A stretch of DNA of 7,840 bases, taken from positions 1 through 7,840 of the forward strand of contig JAQBOT010000346.1 of the NCBI GenBank assembly GCA_028287885.1, written 5' to 3'. Origin of the DNA: Pedobacter sp. (lineage in GTDB: Bacteria > Bacteroidota > Bacteroidia > Sphingobacteriales > Sphingobacteriaceae). Of the stretch, positions 6,472 through 7,840 are shown piece by piece. A program made the translations under genes and the position numbers. The notes beneath the pieces are model-generated. The model was given only the letters and a program-made list of their open reading frames with translations. It searched no databases and was not told where the DNA came from. How positions within the stretch are numbered: position 1 is the first letter of the stretch; each line of letters begins with the position of its first letter.

Positions 6472-6493
6472 CCTCAATAGCTTTAAGCTATAA

Positions 6494-6748
6494 TTATTTT
6501 AGTGCATTAACAAATTTAGTTAACTTCGATTTGTTGTTTGCTGCTTTGTTCTTGTGGATAACGTTTTTCTTAGCTAAACGATCTAACATAGAAATCACTT
6601 TAGGTAATAACTCCTGTCCAGTTTTTCTATCTTCAGCAGCACGTAACCTCTTAATAAAGGTTCTTGTGGTTTTTGCCTGATACCTGTTACGTAAACGTTT
6701 TGTTGCGTTTGCTCTGATTCTTTTTAAAGCTGATTTATGATTTGCCAT
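6494..6748 (-). CDS. rpsT: 30S ribosomal protein bS20
   Basis: bS20 is a primary 16S-rRNA-binding protein of the small ribosomal subunit. The 84-residue product is strongly basic and all-helical, as the family is. It shows the signature start MANHKSALKRIRANATKRLR, a central TFIKRLRAAEDR segment and the C-terminal KKNVIHKNKAANNKSKLTKF block that packs on rRNA. The start ATG (6746-6748) is fixed by the MANHKSA N-terminus. It is monocistronic in layout, with its own strong promoter (6786-6818) and terminator (6439-6471). It is divergent from purN. The leader is about 30 nt, A-rich and without a Shine-Dalgarno sequence. Enteric bS20 is autoregulated at translation, but nothing here shows that directly. 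Confidence 0.97.
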   Translation of the reverse strand: MANHKSALKRIRANATKRLRNRYQAKTTRTFIKRLRAAEDRKTGQELLPKVISMLDRLAKKNVIHKNKAANNKSKLTKFVNALK

Positions 6749-6785
6749 TGTTCTTTAGCCTATATTTTCTTTATTTTTCGGACTG

Positions 6786-6818
6786 CAAATATAGAGTTAA
6801 ACTTTCTTATATGCAAAA
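6786..6818 (-). promoter_or_regulatory. rpsT promoter, Bacteroidota type
   Basis: The minus strand carries TATATTTG (6786-6793), an exact match to the -7 consensus TAnnTTTG. TTTTG (6814-6818) serves as the -33 element; its TTG is separated by 20 bp, within the usual range. Transcription would start near 6779, giving a leader of about 30 nt before the ATG at 6748. It is the best-matching promoter in the window, as expected for a ribosomal protein. Confidence 0.75.
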
Positions 6819-6863
6819 CGTTGTCTCAATATTTTTAAATAATCGTATAAATATAACAATTAC

Positions 6864-6894
6864 GTTCCTTTAAAAGCGCAAAAGCGTATTTTTG
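6864..6894 (+). promoter_or_regulatory. purN promoter
   Basis: TATTTTTG at 6887-6894 matches the -7 consensus TAnnTTTG. A weak -33-like GTT lies at 6864-6866, about 20 bp upstream. Predicted transcription starts near 6900, only about 10 nt before the chosen TTG start at 6910. The element overlaps the other possible TTG start (6892-6894), which argues against that start. Confidence 0.5.
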
Positions 6895-6909
6895 AAAAAA
6901 AGAAAGACT

Positions 6910-7488
6910 TTGAAAAAACGTATAGCCATCTTTGCTTCCGGTTCAGGCTCCAATGCCCAAAAGTTAATGGAGTATTTTAAAGACCATCCAGATGCAGAAA
7001 TCGCACTTGTATTAACAAACAACCCCGATGCTTTTGTAATCCAACGGGCAGATAACTTCGAAATACCTTCTCATGTTTTCGACCGCCAGGAATTTTATCA
7101 GTCTGACGATGTTGTTGACTTGCTAAAAACGCTAAACATCGATCTTATTGTACTTGCGGGATTCCTTTGGTTGATTCCACAAGAATTGATTGCAGCCTAT
7201 CCGGGACGGATCGTAAACATCCATCCGGCAATTCTACCGAAGTTCGGTGGAAAAGGGATGTATGGCGATCACGTGCATAAGGCGGTACTCAACGCCAAGG
7301 AAACGGAAGGTGGCATAACCATACACTACGTGAATGAACACTACGATGAGGGTGAATTCATTTACCAGGCAAAATATCGCATCGACAAAGGCGACAACTT
7401 AGAAATGCTTAAATTTAAAGGTCAGCAATTGGAACACTTGCATTATCCGCGCATTGTGGAATCAATCGTTAAAAAGATCAAAAAGTAG
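6910..7488 (+). CDS. purN: Phosphoribosylglycinamide formyltransferase
   Basis: This cytoplasmic enzyme of de novo purine synthesis moves a formyl group from 10-formyl-tetrahydrofolate to GAR. From the chosen start it has 192 residues, a normal length. The N-terminal phosphate-binding segment is IAIFASGSGSNAQKL (5-19). The folate and catalytic region has LAGFLWLIP (82-90), then NIHPAILPKFGGKGMYG (103-119) with catalytic N103 and H105. The formyl-transfer aspartate D146 sits in HYDEGEFIYQ. There is no ATG. TTG at 6910-6912 starts the expected KKRIAIFASG N-terminus. An in-frame TTG six codons earlier (6892) lies inside the promoter -7 element, so it would not be in the mRNA. The gene stands alone here, divergent from rpsT, with no other pur gene in view. 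The leader is about 10 nt, without a Shine-Dalgarno sequence. Confidence 0.94.
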   Translation: MKKRIAIFASGSGSNAQKLMEYFKDHPDAEIALVLTNNPDAFVIQRADNFEIPSHVFDRQEFYQSDDVVDLLKTLNIDLIVLAGFLWLIPQELIAAYPGRIVNIHPAILPKFGGKGMYGDHVHKAVLNAKETEGGITIHYVNEHYDEGEFIYQAKYRIDKGDNLEMLKFKGQQLEHLHYPRIVESIVKKIKK

Positions 7489-7551
7489 CAACAACTGTTC
7501 AGGCTGTAATGCCCGCGCCGAGGCCGCTTCAAGACTATTTCCATAAATCAG

Positions 7552-7568
7552 CCGTTATCTTATAGCGG
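7552..7568 (+). terminator. Weak hairpin downstream of purN
   Basis: CCGTTAT (7552-7558) and ATAGCGG (7562-7568) can form a 7-bp stem, including one U.G pair, with a 3-nt loop. It lies about 65 nt after the purN stop and is followed by AGGTTAAAATATTC, not a T-run. It may be a poor or decayed terminator. Apart from a GC-rich patch at about 7511-7530, I see no other structure in the gap 7489-7630. Confidence 0.22.
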
Positions 7569-7630
7569 AGGTTAAAATATTCTGCACTATTTAGAAATAT
7601 TTTTCTTGTTTCAAATCGTAATTTATATTT

Positions 7631-7840
7631 ATGGAAAAAGGCAGCAGAATTCAAATATTGGATGGCCTAAGGGTTTTAGCGATATTGATGGTGATGATCT
7701 TTCACTTCTATGCAAGGTACCACGGGGTATATTATTCTTATGATTTCAAAGTACCAACTATTTTTATTCATGGTCGTCTTGGGGTGCAGTTGTTTTTTAT
7801 CATCTCTGGCTTTGTTATTACACTAACCCTGTCAAAGTCG
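7631..7840 (+). CDS. Membrane acyltransferase, acyltransferase-3 (OafA-like) family, N-terminal part
   Basis: Only the first 70 residues are in the window, with no stop. They match the start of the acyltransferase-3 family: polytopic inner-membrane proteins that acetylate or acylate sugars of O-antigen, exopolysaccharide or glycolipid. IQILDGLRVLAILMVMIFHFYA (residues 7-28) is the first membrane helix. It contains R14 and H25, the R-x10-H pair essential in characterised members. A polar loop (RYHGVYYSYDF) follows, then GRLGVQLFFIISGFVITL (about 49-66), the second helix with the typical GVxLFFxISGF signature. The ATG at 7631-7633 gives the usual short cytoplasmic N-terminus. No Shine-Dalgarno sequence precedes it; an AT-rich stretch with TATATTTA overlaps the start. 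The substrate cannot be told. It sits 142 nt after purN and is probably separately transcribed. Confidence 0.9.
   Translation, partial: MEKGSRIQILDGLRVLAILMVMIFHFYARYHGVYYSYDFKVPTIFIHGRLGVQLFFIISGFVITLTLSKS

Noticed and set aside
6433..6477. A 15-codon upstream extension of radC
   Set aside because: It translates the rpsT terminator hairpin and U-tract. RadC proteins begin near the YEQKINIKAW segment.

Overview
The window looks chromosomal and comes from a member of the Bacteroidota, most likely a Sphingobacteriaceae genome of the Pedobacter type. Three things point there. The gene order pheT - small coiled-coil gene - zapA - rny is typical of the phylum. At least three promoters carry the phylum-specific -7 element TAnnTTTG. 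Start codons lack Shine-Dalgarno sequences. This placement is inferred from family recognition, not from a search.

Layout. Positions 1-620 hold no intact gene. They contain two decayed minus-strand remnants: a SusC/RagA-type TonB-dependent receptor plug fragment running off the left edge, and the front part of a secreted protein with a damaged start and a frameshift. A pair of 10-bp direct repeats 21 bp apart lies upstream of the second remnant. Positions 696-5521 are one co-directional minus-strand block, read right to left: pheT (Phe-tRNA synthetase beta chain), a 96-residue coiled-coil protein (ZapB-like by position), zapA (FtsZ-ring factor), a rod-shaped RNA that is probably the Bacteroidota 6S RNA, rny (RNase Y), and a strong terminator that is a perfect 30-bp palindrome. 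Positions 5522-5733 separate pheT from radC and contain four copies of an 11-bp tandem repeat. Next come radC and rpsT (ribosomal protein bS20), both minus strand, with a strong terminator between them. A divergent promoter region (6749-6909) then separates rpsT from plus-strand purN (GAR transformylase). The start of a membrane acyltransferase gene runs off the right edge.

How the genes work together: this is mostly growth housekeeping, covering translation (pheT, rpsT), division (zapA and the coiled-coil partner), mRNA turnover (rny), polymerase control (6S RNA candidate) and purine synthesis (purN). I see no defence system, mobile element or clearly new multigene system. The most informative non-standard features are the unlabelled 6S-like RNA between zapA and rny, the helically phased 11-bp repeat array, the two genes (rny, radC) whose start codons sit just after a terminator U-tract, and the decayed left flank.
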